A DNA stretch of 64,000 nt, taken from Phascolomyces articulosus (lineage: Eukaryota; Mucoromycota; Mucoromycetes; Mucorales; Lichtheimiaceae). The notes beneath the pieces are model-generated. The model searched no databases and was not told where the DNA came from. It saw only the letters and a program-made list of their open reading frames with translations. Positions 44,539 through 56,990 of this stretch are shown here, piece after piece. Every line of letters starts with the position of its first letter. The stretch's first letter is position 1. Where the stretch lies: NCBI GenBank assembly GCA_025677815.1, contig JAIXMP010000006.1:62001-126000 (forward strand), given 5' to 3'. The translations under genes were made by a program, and so were the position numbers.

Positions 44539-46689
44539 TCAGTCGATTTTCTTCAATGATCGATTATACATCCAATAAACAATACCAGCTACCGCAGCAG
44601 CTGTTCCTAATGTTACAATTAATCCAATAACTCCATCTTCTTCTTGTGCTCTTGAACGTTTGCTTCTTCTCTTTCTTCCCTTCTTTTCCTTGCGTTGTTT
44701 TCCTTCTTGTTTTGATGTTGATGTTGATCTTGTGGTAGATGATGATGTTGTAGTAGTAGCAGCGGCGGCGGCAGCAGCAGCTTCAGCCTTTTGTTTTTCA
44801 AAGTCCTCTTTTCGAGCATCCCATTCTACTACTTCTACTTCTTGTGGTACCACCAATTTATCTGTTGTATCAAGTTTGACAGCACGTCCAAACCATTTTC
44901 CAGCTTGCCATAAATCTTGTTCAACACCCATTCCATTTGCAAACATAATACCAATATTATAAGAGGCTTGAGCATGACCAAGCATGGATGCCTCCTTCCA
45001 ATATCGAATTGCTTTCTTGGGATCCACATCGACATGAGTTACAGATCGTACAGCTTCACCTTCTGGTTCTGAACCATATAAATAAATTAAACCTGTTTGG
45101 AACGCTGCACCTGTAAAGGCACGTTCATCTGCTGTATGAGGACTGTGATTTCGCATAGCACTCTTAGGAATCTCAGTCTTTCCTTCTTCTTGTTCTTCAA
45201 AGATAGCAAAGTCGACATCAATACGAGGCGCAGTGATATTCATGGCTCTGTTAAAGTAGACTAAAGCCATTTCATAGTTCTTTTCTACTCCGGCTTCGGG
45301 TGATCCAGCTCCGTACATATTACCAACAATATAACATGCTAACGGGTCAGGTCCACTACTTCCGCTTGTTCCGGATGACTCAATGACTGCATCGGCTGCT
45401 CGTTTATACCATTCAAATGCCTTCTTTAAATCTTTTTCATATACTGCTGGTCCTTTTCCTTCTGGTACTGGGTTATCAATCTATATTTATTCCAATTTTA
45501 GTCATTTTTTATCCTGTCATATTATCATCATCATCACAACAACATCTAATTGAATTACAAGGGGGTTATCTATTTATTAATATTTTACCTCATATAATGC
45601 TGCCACCTTCATCATGGATTGAGTGTGGCTTCTTTCTGCAGCGCAAAGATAGTAACGGAAGGCATTCTATTATTTGTTAGTTTGTTTTTTAAGAAAAAAA
45701 AAAGCAAAAATAGTTCATTAATATATGTTTTACTATATCAACATGTTTATCTATTACCAATTGGACCATTACATATCCCAGATAGAAAATTATAAAACTG
45801 TACCTGATAATCCGCCATACGTGTTTCAAACCATCCACCCAAATGATATGCACTTGTCACATCAATATCAAGGTCTGATTTCCATCCTTTTGAAACTGGC
45901 ACAGCCCATTCCATCCCTTCTCGTTCCTTTTCCAAATGAATAGTAAGAATTCTATATTTTGTAGATTGACGCGATGATTCTGCTTGTTGTGATTGTTCCT
46001 TATCTTGTTGTTTTTCATGTTGTTCTTGCTGTTGAGGAGGTGTATTGATCATCATGGGAGATTGAGTTAAAGATTCATCTGCGACTGAAGAAGAAGAAGA
46101 ACGCGCTGAAGCTGATCCAAGAGCTGCTGCTTGCTGGTAAATATCTTGCATATCAGCAGAAAGTTCATTTGTCAGCGATTCTGTAAGCGCCGGCGCCGGC
46201 AGAATCATGGACGAGTTCGGCGAGTGATTTGGTGACGACATTAAAGCATAAGAAGAAGCAATAGAAAGAGAAGGTGAAGTTGTCAAGGAAGAAAATGGTG
46301 ACATTGAATTCTTTTCGAGTTGCCATAACGAATCAAAGTGATTAACTGGTGCAAACAATTTACCCTAGTGATTTAAATATATTCAACCCTGTATGATAAG
46401 TACATATGTATATTCTCTTTTGTTCTTTCCTTTATATCTTTTTCCTCATTCTAAATGAAAGAGTCCCATTCTTTTAATATATATTTATATATAAAGTCAT
46501 GTATTTTTTTTTTACCTTAAGCACTGGTTCCTGACCTTTCAAACCCGCTTTAACATATTGAGATTCAATAACAATATCTAAATCTTTACCCTTGCAAGAT
46601 TCGGGAACTAGGAATGAAATTGTGATTTGATCAGAGCTTTGACTCCAAATATATGTATTAGCTTGGAGCTGATCGTCTGATTCGGCCAT
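44539..46689 (-). CDS. CS-domain plus Sel1-repeat protein with C-terminal membrane anchor
   Basis: Four exons (46516-46689, 45804-46364, 45589-45666, 44539-45480) give 584 residues. The N-terminal CS (p23/NudC-like) domain reads NTYIWSQSSDQITISFLVPE, then VKAGLKGQEPVLKGKLFAPV and SLWQLEK. A Ser/Gln-rich linker follows, then Sel1-like repeats: AYHLGGWFETRMADYQNAFR, MMKVAALYE, DLKKAFEWYKRAAD, and AQASYNIGIMFANGMGVEQD. After an Ala/Thr linker and a basic stretch comes a single hydrophobic helix (GLIVTLGTAAAVAGIVYWMY) near the C-terminus. Topology predicts a tail-anchored protein with Hsp90-cochaperone-like and scaffold modules in the cytosol, perhaps on the ER or mitochondrial surface. A relation to ER quality control is conjecture. 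Confidence 0.82.
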
Positions 46690-48339
46690 AGCGCGGTAAG
46701 GAAGGGGGACGATATGTTATTAAAGGAAAAACGAGAAAGAAGAAGAAAAAAAAATAAAAGCGCGAACCCCCTCCTCTCCTCTCCTTTTGCTTTTTCTTCG
46801 GAAAAATGATATTGGCGACACTTTATTTTTTGCAGGTGTTTTTTTTCGGTAATATGCATTTGTCCTACAATAATAACTACAATAAAAAAAAAGGCGTGCT
46901 AAAAAAAAAGAAGGTATCTTTTTATATTCCCAAGAATAACTCTTTGTCACGCGCTTTAATTCTCCCTTCCACAAGAAATACTACTTCTTTAAGGCATTTC
47001 TTCATATCGGTCCTATCATTCGATATATAGGAACAATTCATAATTTCATCAATGCTACTTCGTTTAGACGTACGTACGTATCATTTGATTTCTTTACATT
47101 GTGTCATATTTTCATCATTGGTGTCATAGGGATGTTCTTCTTTATATCTTCCTCCCCTCTTTGCCAAATCAAAGGTTATGTAACCCAGTCATGACGATTA
47201 TTATCATGAGCTACTGGGTAATTTAAGAAACAATCATCGAAAAAGAATACGTTATTAAACAATATACATCGTTTTTTTTTTCATTAAAATACAAAGACAT
47301 TCCATGGATAGACTACCATTTGATAATTCATGCCGTTTTATATATTACTTTCATCTTGGATTGTTTCTTAATGATATATACTATAAAATTCAACAATTTC
47401 TCTTTGATATTATGGTAATGTATAGATTTATACAACCGGGAGATAAAGGGGTGGGAAAAGAAGTGGCGTTCGTTAGTATATAGATGGCGAATTTAAACAT
47501 TTATATGACATAAATGTTGGTTTATATTATAACAAACTCTATTATTGTCAAATAGTACGTAATAGGTTAAAAAAATGTAGAACATTTTATATCTGTTGCC
47601 AGTTTATTATCGTAGTAATGCAAAAATCAGTTTACCAGCAGACCATTCTTGTTTTCTTTCTCTGATGTGAAAATAATCAAAGGATAATGGAATTGCATTT
47701 CTAATAAAATATTATAATAATATGATGCTTTGATACATTTTATTCTTGGAAAATAATATTGTTACTTCGTTATTATTCAGAGTCCAATAATATTTCAAGA
47801 GGGGGAAGTTTATTACAAATGTGCATGATTAAATATCTTTCAATCGTTTTCGTACAAACAAAATGAGAAAAGAACTCCCTTTTTTCATACATACCAACAA
47901 CAAACGCAAATATTAACAGTTTCAGTACTGTAGAAGTAACATATATTTTTATATTGTTAATGTTAATTTGTATCTACCATATTTTTAATGAAAGACATAT
48001 ACATCATAATGACCAGTTTCCATATATTTTATTACCTACCTTTGTTGATATTTCTGTCTACAAATGGTACCCATTATATTGGGGTTGTGCATGATGCAAA
48101 AGATAACGTAGCCAATGAAGTTCACTGTGGAAACTCATCCGCAGCCAATAAAATGATTCATTCATATCTCAACCAATAAAATTTATCACTGCTATCACTG
48201 CACGTTTTTTGTTGCTGCGGATCACCTATTACTTCCCTTCATTTCCACAGTACCTAACTTTTTGTTCACTCCTTTTTTTAATTGCATTTTCTTCTCATTA
48301 CACTTTTAATTGTCAATAAAAACAAGTTAGCACTAAAAA
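46690..48339. other. Divergent intergenic region
   Basis: Upstream regions of the CS-Sel1 gene (-) and the F-box gene (+). A/T homopolymers and a modest GC-rich patch near 46760-46800. No gene supported. Confidence 0.45.
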
Positions 48340-50965
48340 ATGGAAAACAATTTACCATTCAAGTCCTCGCCACCGCCACCATTGTTTCAAAAATACCCTT
48401 TTACTCAGGAATTAGGACTCCCTGTTCTCCAGCAGCAATTTGATTACAGTGTTCATCAATTATCATTAGGCAACGGAAAACGCGCTGGCGCTTGTTTTAC
48501 AGAAGTCATTAAAACAATTAATTCCAATGTATTGGCAAGTACTTATTTACATCGCTCAGCTGCTTTCGCAATGCAAGGCAAACAAGGACCCGCAGTACAA
48601 GATATTTATAAAGCCATTCATCTTTCTCCCGCACAACCTGATGGGTATATTTATGCATACAATGTATTTGTTTCTTTCAAGCGATATCGAGAAGCCTTTC
48701 TGGCCTTGACTGAAGGATTGAAACAAGTCAACAAAGCAGACCGAAAATATGCAGCTTTGGGATTTATGAAAGATTCACTACTTGCGGAGATCGACAATAA
48801 AAATTCTTTACCATTGCCATACGATGTGATTACTAGTATTCTTCGTCGCTTGAGTTTCCGAGACCGTATTCATCTCGCGTCTACTTGCAAATACTGGGAA
48901 AGAATGTTACACGAATCACCTCCTATCATGTGGCACGATATTGATATACGTTCTCCCATGGGTGTTGGCCAATTCCAACGCTTACTTAGTCATGTTGACA
49001 GTTTTTATGTCCGTCGTGTCAAGGCGGACACACATGAAATGCTTAATGAAATTAATAATGTAGAATGGCGCCATATTGAATGTCTTGGTAAGTATTAATT
49101 TTTTTCTGTTATAGATAGATGAAATGGGACGGATGAGTAAAGCGATTTATCAATGTTGAAAAACGGTGCTGTTACCACGTAACATTTGATAAATATAACA
49201 TGTTTTTATTTTTGATATGACTCTAATATGATATCACCATTTATATTTACTAGACCTCGAAAGTGTTTACCAGAGTGACTTGAAACTTAGACCTGTATTA
49301 TTACGGAACAAAAGAAAACTCAAGGAATTCAGTTTAATTAGCACTTTCACTACAATGGATCACTCAGCTAGATATCTACACGACATCCTTAGCTGGTGTT
49401 CAAATCTTACTCATCTTACCATTCATGCAAAAGGCTATAAAGAACAGGACTTGGTTCCATTTGTTGAATTAGCTGAGGCACAGGTCGTAGCACAAGATCC
49501 ACAAGTACTCACTGCAGCACCACATGAACGACAACAATCAGGACAACTCAACAATATTATTGCACCACCAAAACTTATTTCTTCAAATTTGATTTATTTG
49601 AGTGTCACCGAAGTACGTCAGCTACCATTTATTTTACCGTATTGTTCCGATCTGCGATACCTCGAAATCCTCGAACAACATTTACTTCCTGGTCACCCAC
49701 CCAGTATATTTTCCATTATCGATGAGTGGTGCCCTCATTTAATTCGGTTCCGATATAGTTCTCTTAGCATGATATCCCGTAGTAGATTTTACCCTGGTAA
49801 CGATCTTACAGAAAGATCCTTATTCAAGAACTATAATGTAAACGACACCGCAGCAATTTTATCATTAAGAAAAAAGGGTTTACGAGAGTTAATCTACGCG
49901 CCATTAGATGTTGTGGACGTTGGAGTGTCCACAACCATTCAAAAGAATATCCATACTTTACAGCATTTGCGTCTCAATACCACTCTAATTTCATACCAAG
50001 GCTTTGAATTGCAACGCGCATTATCATCATCACCCAACAACTCATTACGTGAAATCGAAATACACGGCCGTCGAGCAGTTAGCTTCAATGTATTAAAACC
50101 ATTGGAACCATATCCTCATTTTAGACAAATCCATGACATTATTCGGGCATGCCCTTCATTAATGTCTGTGAGTATTCATGATATTCTCATGCATGATGAT
50201 GATATATTCTTCGCTCTAGGAGATCTTCGGAAACTTCGACGGGTTGCTTTGATACGCGCCCCACTTGAACAAATCCAATGCAGACATAAGAAATCTGTCT
50301 TTCAATGTGGTTTACGTTATTTGTTTACCAATACAAAGACGTTGCAGGAATTTTATGTGAATGGTATCTCTCGGGGGGATCCTGTACGAAATTATTTCGA
50401 CGCCATGACATATCACAAGGGACTTCGCTCTATTCATTTCAAGGGCGCTCATGATATTTACCTGGATAACACCCATGTTATTGCACATATCTTGACTGAA
50501 CTCACAGATTTGACGATTGAGAGCTGGGGAGATATCATGCTCCCACCCATTAATTACTTACATTTATTACCAAAGCTTGAGTCTTTGACCTTGAACGGTG
50601 CCACTGTTTTCAATATGTCTGAGCAAGTTGCTCATACCCTATTTCAGAAAAGACGGGACCTTTTCATGATGATGGATGCTCCAGCTCCTCCTGTATTGAA
50701 GGTATCAGTTTATCACGGTATGACTCAGAAAGAAGAAAAATATTTTAGCTGCAGTGATGAAGAGTTTGATCACGTGATGTGTCAAAAAAGAGGAGGAGGA
50801 CAGCAAAAGAAGCGAATTGTGCAAGCACAAAAAAACGTCTATGCAACAACTTATTATCAGGATAGTCGGACATTATTCGAAAATGAGGTACAGCGGGTAA
50901 TAGAGGCAATGCCTTCATCATACTTAGCTACTTTGGGTAGTGATGGTACGAGACGACGCCAATGA
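48340..50965 (+). CDS. F-box/TPR-like protein with leucine-rich C-terminus
   Basis: Two exons (48340-49087, 49254-50965) give 819 residues. The N-terminal part (about 30-140) is a TPR-like helical repeat region (VLASTYLHRSAAFAMQGKQG, then AVQDIYKAIHLSPAQPDGYI). The F-box is at about 157-200 (LPYDVITSILRRLSFRDRIH), followed by LASTCKYWERML. The remaining 600 residues contain irregular leucine-rich segments (LRYLEIL, LTDLTIESWGDI, LPKLESLTLNGA). It is expected to act in an SCF ubiquitin ligase: the F-box binds Skp1 and the repeats choose the target. This architecture is expanded in Mucorales. A damaged paralogue lies at 60.8-63.1 kb with the same intron position after the block WRHIECL/WHDIEHV. 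Confidence 0.88.
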
Positions 50966-51315
50966 TGATGAAAAAATCTACAGATTTAATGTTTACATAT
51001 ACAGTTTATTGTAAAAAAAAAGAAATACGTGTATTGATAATAATAAATAGCAGAGGAACTGAAAAATATAACAGCATGCAAATAAAATACAATTTATAAA
51101 AAACACATGTAAAATATTGCTTTTTGATATTGGTTTATATCCAATGTGCTGTTAGTTCAATAATGCCAATGATGGTAGTTTCAGGTATCCAAAAAAAAAA
51201 TAATGCTGCAAAATCCCAGTTACTGATCCAATCTCATTGGATGGTTTTTGACCAGCTTTAATTTTTTTTTTCCTCTGCTGGGAACTTTCACTTTCATACA
51301 TATCAACTAATAAAA
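50966..51315. other. Intergenic between F-box and USP genes
   Basis: F-box gene 3' flank and USP gene promoter; nothing else seen. Confidence 0.5.
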
Positions 51316-53565
51316 ATGGCAACCACAGCAAAAAAGAAAGGCCAGATACTTAATGGTAATAACGGTTTACTTCAACGAAATACACTCAATACATTATTGA
51401 ATCGTGCTATCAAGTTTCGAAAATCACGATATGTGGACGAAAAACTCGAGTTGTTTAAACGAAAATATGCACCGATCAACTCCAGCGATCGTAAAAAGAT
51501 CAATGCCGATCAAAACAATACCATGACCGACGAATCCAACGATCAATTGGAACAATTCGATGCCAATGGTTTTGAACGACCTGAAAAAATATTGTTTTCG
51601 AAAGATAAACTCAATATCCAATGGTCCACGATTCGACCGGTGGGTACAGGTCTCAGTGGTGACGATCTAGGTCGGTTGTCTGCACTTCATGCTGTTCTTC
51701 AAGTTTTGACCTATACACCCGTTCTTACGAATTATTTACTTTCAAGATATCATGGAAATAACTGTATGGATCATGTTTGGATTAAGATGGATAGGATATG
51801 ACAAAGTGGGAAGGATTTATGAAAAACTGACAACATTTGTTTTTATTGTTAGGTATAATGCAAGATTATTGTTTCGTATGTGCGTTAGAAGATCATGTCT
51901 CACAATGCTTTAAACAATCGTCAGGGACTGTAAGCCCTCGTCATTTTATCGGTCAATTGAAACGTAAGATTTTTGTGCATACAGATCTATATAAAAACGT
52001 GAAAGAGGAAATTAACCGTTAATTATTTCGGTTTTATTTAGAGTTGGATAGTCAACATTCAAATGACGCATCTATGGTTTGGGAATATTTTATGAAACAA
52101 ATTCAAAAGTCACTCCTTTCTGAAAAGAGGTAGGAACGCCATCTTATTATATACAACCACCATATTACATTTATATATTTGCTAAATATGATGGATATTG
52201 TTATATCTATATAGTTCGCCAGATAAGCGGATACAAGAAACGACAGCATTATACCAAATGTTTGGTGGACACATCCAAAATAATTTTGCGTGTGATTCAT
52301 GTAAGAAACCAGGCAACACATATGAATCCTTTTTAAATATAAAGGGTGATATCACGAAAAATAATAGCATTGAGAAATGTTTATCCCAAAAATTCAAAGA
52401 ATTCCAAACTAGTTCATATCTTTGTCCAAGGTAACAAATTTTGGGTGACTTTTATTAATTTAATATCGAATCTGATAAACTTATATTCAATTTGAATAAT
52501 AATATAGTTGTGATCAAGAATGCTCAGGAAAAAAGAAATCATCCATCTATCGAACACCGACCATCCTTGCTATTCAACTGAATAGACTTGAAAATGGTAA
52601 AAAGAACGAAAAGGATGTCAAGTTTACAGAAACACTTGATATGCAACGATATATTTCAACCACGGAAAAGGATAGTGTGAGTCATATATATCATCTTCAT
52701 GCCATCATTGTTCACCATGGTTCATATCTCCTGGGTGGTCATTCTGTTGCCTACGCTAAAGCTCCCAATGGCCAATGGCACTGTTTCGATGGTGAATCGG
52801 TATGTGTATAAACGTGGATTAGACGTAGGAAAATGTACGTAGGAGGATAAAATATTTATATTGATATTGTTGATATAATAGGTCCAGCAAGCTAGTGCAA
52901 AGCGAGTACTTGATCAAAAGCCATATGCTCTTTTCTATACCGCTGAGCCTGTCAAGAAACAGCCACAAAAGAATCAACAAGCAAAGGTCAAGTCAAAGAA
53001 ACAAATCACAAAGGGATTGAAGGCAGTGAAAATACCCAATAAAAGTGAAACGAAAGAAGAAGTAGACATTTCAGAAACCGTGGATGATGAGGACCAAGAG
53101 GTTCATCTTGTTGAAATGGATGAAAATGATGGCGATCACTATGATTCTGATGAAAAAGAAGACGAAGTTCCTGTATCAAGAGAAATCGCAAATAATCCAA
53201 ATGCTGTAGTTGTGGGTCACGATGATAAAATGGATGACAAGAGAAATAAATTAGACAAATTAATAGAACTCGAAGAAAAATCCGGGTCCAGTGCACAAGC
53301 AAAACAAGCATTACTTTCCAAATCACAACATTTACAGTTTACTGAGGATGTGGTACGCTGGGATGATGAAGATACAGGTAATTCTGTTGATGACAAGGAA
53401 CGAACCAAGGTATTAAAGAAGACTAAAACAAAGAGGAAACGATTGGATGTATATGATCAAGAATACGATCGTGGCAAGGTCAAGAAAGTTAAAAAGAAAA
53501 CCAATGATAAATTTTATAAACCTAATGTTTTCCAAATGGCAGCTGAACAAATGCAAAAGAAATAA
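51316..53565 (+). CDS. USP-family protein lacking the catalytic cysteine (pseudo-deubiquitinase)
   Basis: Six exons (51316-51763, 51853-51963, 52042-52129, 52215-52430, 52508-52799, 52882-53565) give 612 residues. The USP fold is clear: VLQVLTYTPVLTNYLLSRYH, zinc pairs CDSC and CPSC, ILAIQLNRLENGKKNEKDVK, GGHSVAYAKAPNGQWHCFDG, and KPYALFYTAEP. It most resembles the USP36/Ubp10 branch. The usual Cys box (G-N-T-C-F-x-N-S) is replaced by GRLSALHA, so the nucleophile is Ser and the oxyanion Asn is gone; the QQDAHEFL box is also degenerate (SNDASMVWEYFM). The His box survives. It should therefore bind, not cleave, ubiquitin. The C-terminal tail is acidic then strongly basic (KVKKVKKK), suggesting a nucleolar or nuclear role. 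Confidence 0.85.
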
Positions 53566-53608
53566 TAAAAAACTTTTTCAAGGAACTTGTCCATTTTTAT
53601 TAATGTAA

Positions 53609-54043
53609 TTAAAAAAGGGTCAGTCCTAAAGCTACCACACCAGCGATCGTACGAGCATATTGAAGTTTATTCCATTTTTCTACAAGCTGTACGACTTGTC
53701 TCTTGTCATGTGATGGGTCAGCATTGAGAGCATGTAATCGATTATTGGTGGAGCTCATACAAATAATAGTAAATGGTGCACTGAACAATGACGCGACACC
53801 ACAATAAAACGAGCGTGTTTCCTTGGTCAAATAATATTTGTAAAAGTGCATAGCTGAAGAAATAAGGATGGTAGAAACGGCAAGTTTGGCCCCATTTTTA
53901 TAAGTAACAGCCCAACCAGCGACAGGATATCCAGCAGCTCTTAAAGCTGGTACCGTAACAAAATTGATCGTTAAACCAAGACCGGCAAAAATACCATTTG
54001 CTGTTGCTGCAACGGGAAAGACATAGGATGGCACTTCAGACAT
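53609..54043 (-). CDS. DUF1772-like small membrane protein
   Basis: A single exon of 144 residues starting at the Met of MSEVPSYVFPVAATANGIFA; the frame is open upstream but that extension looks like untranslated sequence. Four hydrophobic helices are predicted. Features of the DUF1772/anthrone-oxygenase-like group are GLTINFVTVPALR near the start, W-x-x-x-Y-K-N-G, the N-x-R-L motif (STNNRLHAL), and the C-terminal W-x-x-L-x-x-x-R (WNKLQYARTIAG). Members are associated with polyketide tailoring in some fungi, but most have unknown function. A truncated copy of its 5' half lies 600 bp upstream on the same strand, showing a local tandem duplication. Confidence 0.75.
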   Translation of the reverse strand: MSEVPSYVFPVAATANGIFAGLGLTINFVTVPALRAAGYPVAGWAVTYKNGAKLAVSTILISSAMHFYKYYLTKETRSFYCGVASLFSAPFTIICMSSTNNRLHALNADPSHDKRQVVQLVEKWNKLQYARTIAGVVALGLTLF

Positions 54044-54178
54044 ATTGATATTGTTGCTTGGAAAATAAGACGCGTAGATAGAAAAAAAAGGAGAAGGGGA
54101 AGGACACATCAAAGACTTATTATATATTGATGATTCTGGCGGATTTGATCGGGTTGAAGAAAAAAGGTTTTGACTCAC

Positions 54179-54605
54179 TCACAAAAGTACTTCAACCCAT
54201 AACCTTTTTTTTATTCGTGACCTTCGGCCAAATTTCTCCCCGAGAGACCCTATGTCCCATATCCTGCAAGGTGGCGTAAGCTTTCCTTTCTGTGGTTAAA
54301 AAACAATTTATCAAAACATGGAGCATTTAGGCACACAAATCTCCTATTACCATTAAAGGCAAGTTTCTCTGTGACAATCTTAAATTTCGAAGTTTGGCAG
54401 TATGGTTGCATTTGAAGGTGGATACAGATAATAATAATTATACAAATAGAAACCTTCGGTTATTCTATGCTGTTATTTAATCTTTTGACATACAAATCCA
54501 TTCTTATGAAATATAATGTCATTATGATAAGTTAACTTGAATGATTTTCGATTAAGTATAATAGAACAAGGGGAAAATGACGACAATTAATTTATTTTCA
54601 GCACC
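54179..54605. other. Intergenic between DUF1772 gene and its broken copy
   Basis: Promoter of the intact DUF1772 gene and spacer; no other feature. Confidence 0.4.
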
Positions 54606-54745
54606 AGTATTAATGTAATTTGATAGCAATCTTAGATCCATTATTATAAGTAACGATCAGGATATCCCCCAGCTCTTAAAGCTGGTATTGTAACAAAGGT
54701 GATGGTCAAATCAATACCATTTCCTGTTGCAGAAATAAGGGGGGG
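54606..54745 (-). pseudogene. Truncated DUF1772 copy
   Basis: The minus strand reads ISATGNGIDLTITFVTIPAL, then RAGGYP, which parallels ATANGIFAGLGLTINFVTVP of the intact neighbour. After a frameshift it continues VTYNNGSKIAIKLH and stops, matching VTYKNGAKLAVS. Only the first third is present and the frame is broken, so this is a decayed tandem duplicate. Confidence 0.7.
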
Positions 54746-55094
54746 AGACAAAAGACAGCAGTTCAGTGATGATGAATAGTAATATTGATTGGAAAATAAT
54801 TGATGAGATATGTAAAGATAAAAAAAAGGACGTGAATATTGAAAGTTTTCTTGAAACAATTGAGCTTTTATTGGGAATTTTTTTTTCTTGGTCGAACCAT
54901 TGTAATTTATCTGTGGCATGCCAAGTTTCTCCATGATTTTGTTAACTCTCAACCAGATTGGTTTTTTTACTCTGATATCATCATACCACTAAAATTCCAT
55001 TGTTATGCAAGAGTAGTGGCGTTTCCTTGTGAAACACTTGGTGTTTTTAAATTCCAGAAAAAAAAAATTGTGGTCTTTTTAACTTTATTCAACT

Positions 55095-56575
55095 ATGTCT
55101 GGTGCTGACGATCGATCCAAAGCTTTGGAGTCTTCAAAAGATTCTTTTCTCGCGTTAATTTCACAATTAGACGATGCTCAATTTCATGAGTTTGATTCTT
55201 TTGCTAAATCAGCCTTAGGTAAAAAAAAAAAAATACAAAGCATTATATTTTGAGAATTTAAATTAGCAAAAAACTTTTCACTAATACGTTCCTTTGACAA
55301 CAAATAGAGGAATATCATCGGCAGTTGCATAATAAACACCATGACACCGACGATCAAGAAGATATCGAATACGAACATGATAATAATGGACATTTTCAAC
55401 CAGTCAGTGATTATAAAATGCAACGACTTGGTCGAATCGTAAAAGATCTACGATCCCGTGTTCCCATTTCTGCTGAAGCACCAGACGAGAAAACCGTTAT
55501 TCCAGATAGTAAAGAGGTGTGTATCGATTCATTTATTTCTACTATTTTTGAATTTTTAAAAAACAGGTATCTGACGAAATAGAGTTTCTGTTATTTACAT
55601 AGTTTTCAGATTATACAGAACAAAATACAGTCCATGTGGATGGCTTCTTATTCACTGAAGATGATGTAGATGACCTTTGTGACAAAGGCAAATTATCGCG
55701 TAATTATTGTTTAGATTGTATGTCAAGAAACACGAAACCATTAAGTAAGTTTTATTTCAGATCATCTATTCTTAACATTATTAATACAAGCTTGAATCTA
55801 ATAATATAAACGTGATTATTACTAGACTTCATCTCGCATTCTGCATCTGTAATGCAATTACAGTTTTTATACCAAGTAGCGCTTGCCAATAAAGTCAAAG
55901 ATAAAGTGATTGTAGATATTGGATCTCGATTGGGTGCTGTATTATATTCTGTAAGTGATTATTATATGAAAAATGAGACTATTTATCAAAAGAAAGGAAA
56001 TGGTATTAACAATTGTGTATATTGCAAAAAGGGTTTCTTGTTTACACAAGCTCGTAAATTAATTGGCGTTGAACTGAATGAATGGTTCTGTAAGTTACAA
56101 GAAGATATGGTCAAGAAGTATAAGATGGGTGATCGTGTACAGGTAAAAACAAAAAGAACTCTATACCTCTCCCTTCATCCCTTTCTTTCAAAACATATTG
56201 ATTAACCAAACCAACATATTTATATATATACTCCAGATCTTACATAAAGATATCCAACAAGTTCCCGAACTTTTAAACAAGCAAGCAGATGTAGTGGTTA
56301 TGAATAATGTATTTCAATTCTTTAATGAATTGCCAGTACAACAGGAAATATGGAAGTTTATTCGAACTGAAACAATGAAACGAAAGGGGTTATTGTTGGT
56401 GACATTGCCGTCTCTCCAGGAGCAGCTCAAGGAAGCAGGGTTACCGGCTATCAAATTGATGCGTGGTTGGGTAAAGGAGGTAAAATTGGAATATGAAGGA
56501 GAATGGTTCCAGGATGAATTGAATGATGATGAATTAGATGAAATTAGTCAAGTACATTTGTATAAAGTTGTATAA
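55095..56575 (+). CDS. Class I methyltransferase-like protein
   Basis: Six exons (55095-55218, 55308-55516, 55603-55744, 55826-55950, 56032-56142, 56237-56575) give 349 residues. The N-terminal half is acidic and unnamed; it contains HVDGFLFTEDDVDDLCDKGK, then LSRNYCLDCMSRNTK, a possible Cys pair. The C-terminal half is a Rossmann-type SAM-binding domain: motif I VIVDIGSRLGAVLYSG, motif II LIGVELNEWF, and the strand VVVMNNVFQFF in the motif IV position. The glycines of motif I are partly replaced, so activity is uncertain. I do not know its substrate. It is divergent from the DUF1772 locus. Intron 2 was chosen to give phase-0 joining between SKE and FSDYTEQ. Confidence 0.75.
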
Positions 56576-56701
56576 AAATAATAATAGTAATAAATAAATC
56601 ATTAGACTCTATATAAACAATAAATTCATTTAGAAACTTTTTTTTTTTGTACTAATTAAACCAAAAGATTGAATGGTACCTGTTTGTACATGTTCAATAT
56701 T

Positions 56702-56854
56702 TTAGCAGGTCTTGATATGGTAGTTCTGCTTGTGCATCATTTGTTGACCTTGTCGATATAAATATAACACAATGTCAGCAAGAATGGCAATAACGAATGG
56801 AAGAAGAGTTGCATATGCAATAAATCGAAGCGACGTTGAAATAATGTCCAGCAT
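56702..56854 (-). CDS. 50-residue single-pass membrane protein
   Basis: A short uninterrupted frame starts MLDIISTSLRFIAYATLLPF and continues VIAILADIVLYLYRQGQQMM, ending HKQNYHIKTC. One hydrophobic helix (about residues 9-34) precedes a basic C-terminal tail. It lies between the convergent end of the methyltransferase-like gene and the divergent start of the Med11-like gene (136 bp away), so it has its own promoter space. I do not recognise the family. Length, helix and charge asymmetry resemble small accessory subunits of membrane complexes in the ER or mitochondria. Confidence 0.55.
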   Translation of the reverse strand: MLDIISTSLRFIAYATLLPFVIAILADIVLYLYRQGQQMMHKQNYHIKTC

Positions 56855-56990
56855 TTTCGAGATCACGGAATAAGAATAAACAAAGTGTCAAAAAATAAAA
56901 AGTAATTCAGTTTGAGGAGTCTTTTTATTTCTTTTTCCGGGTTATTCCTCTTTCCATTTAATTACTCCTTCTCCTTCTGGTACACCTAAA

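Noticed and set aside
44660..44962. Plus-strand 100-codon ORF rich in Val and Ala
   Set aside because: Antisense of the Ala/Thr/Ser linker of the CS-Sel1 gene.
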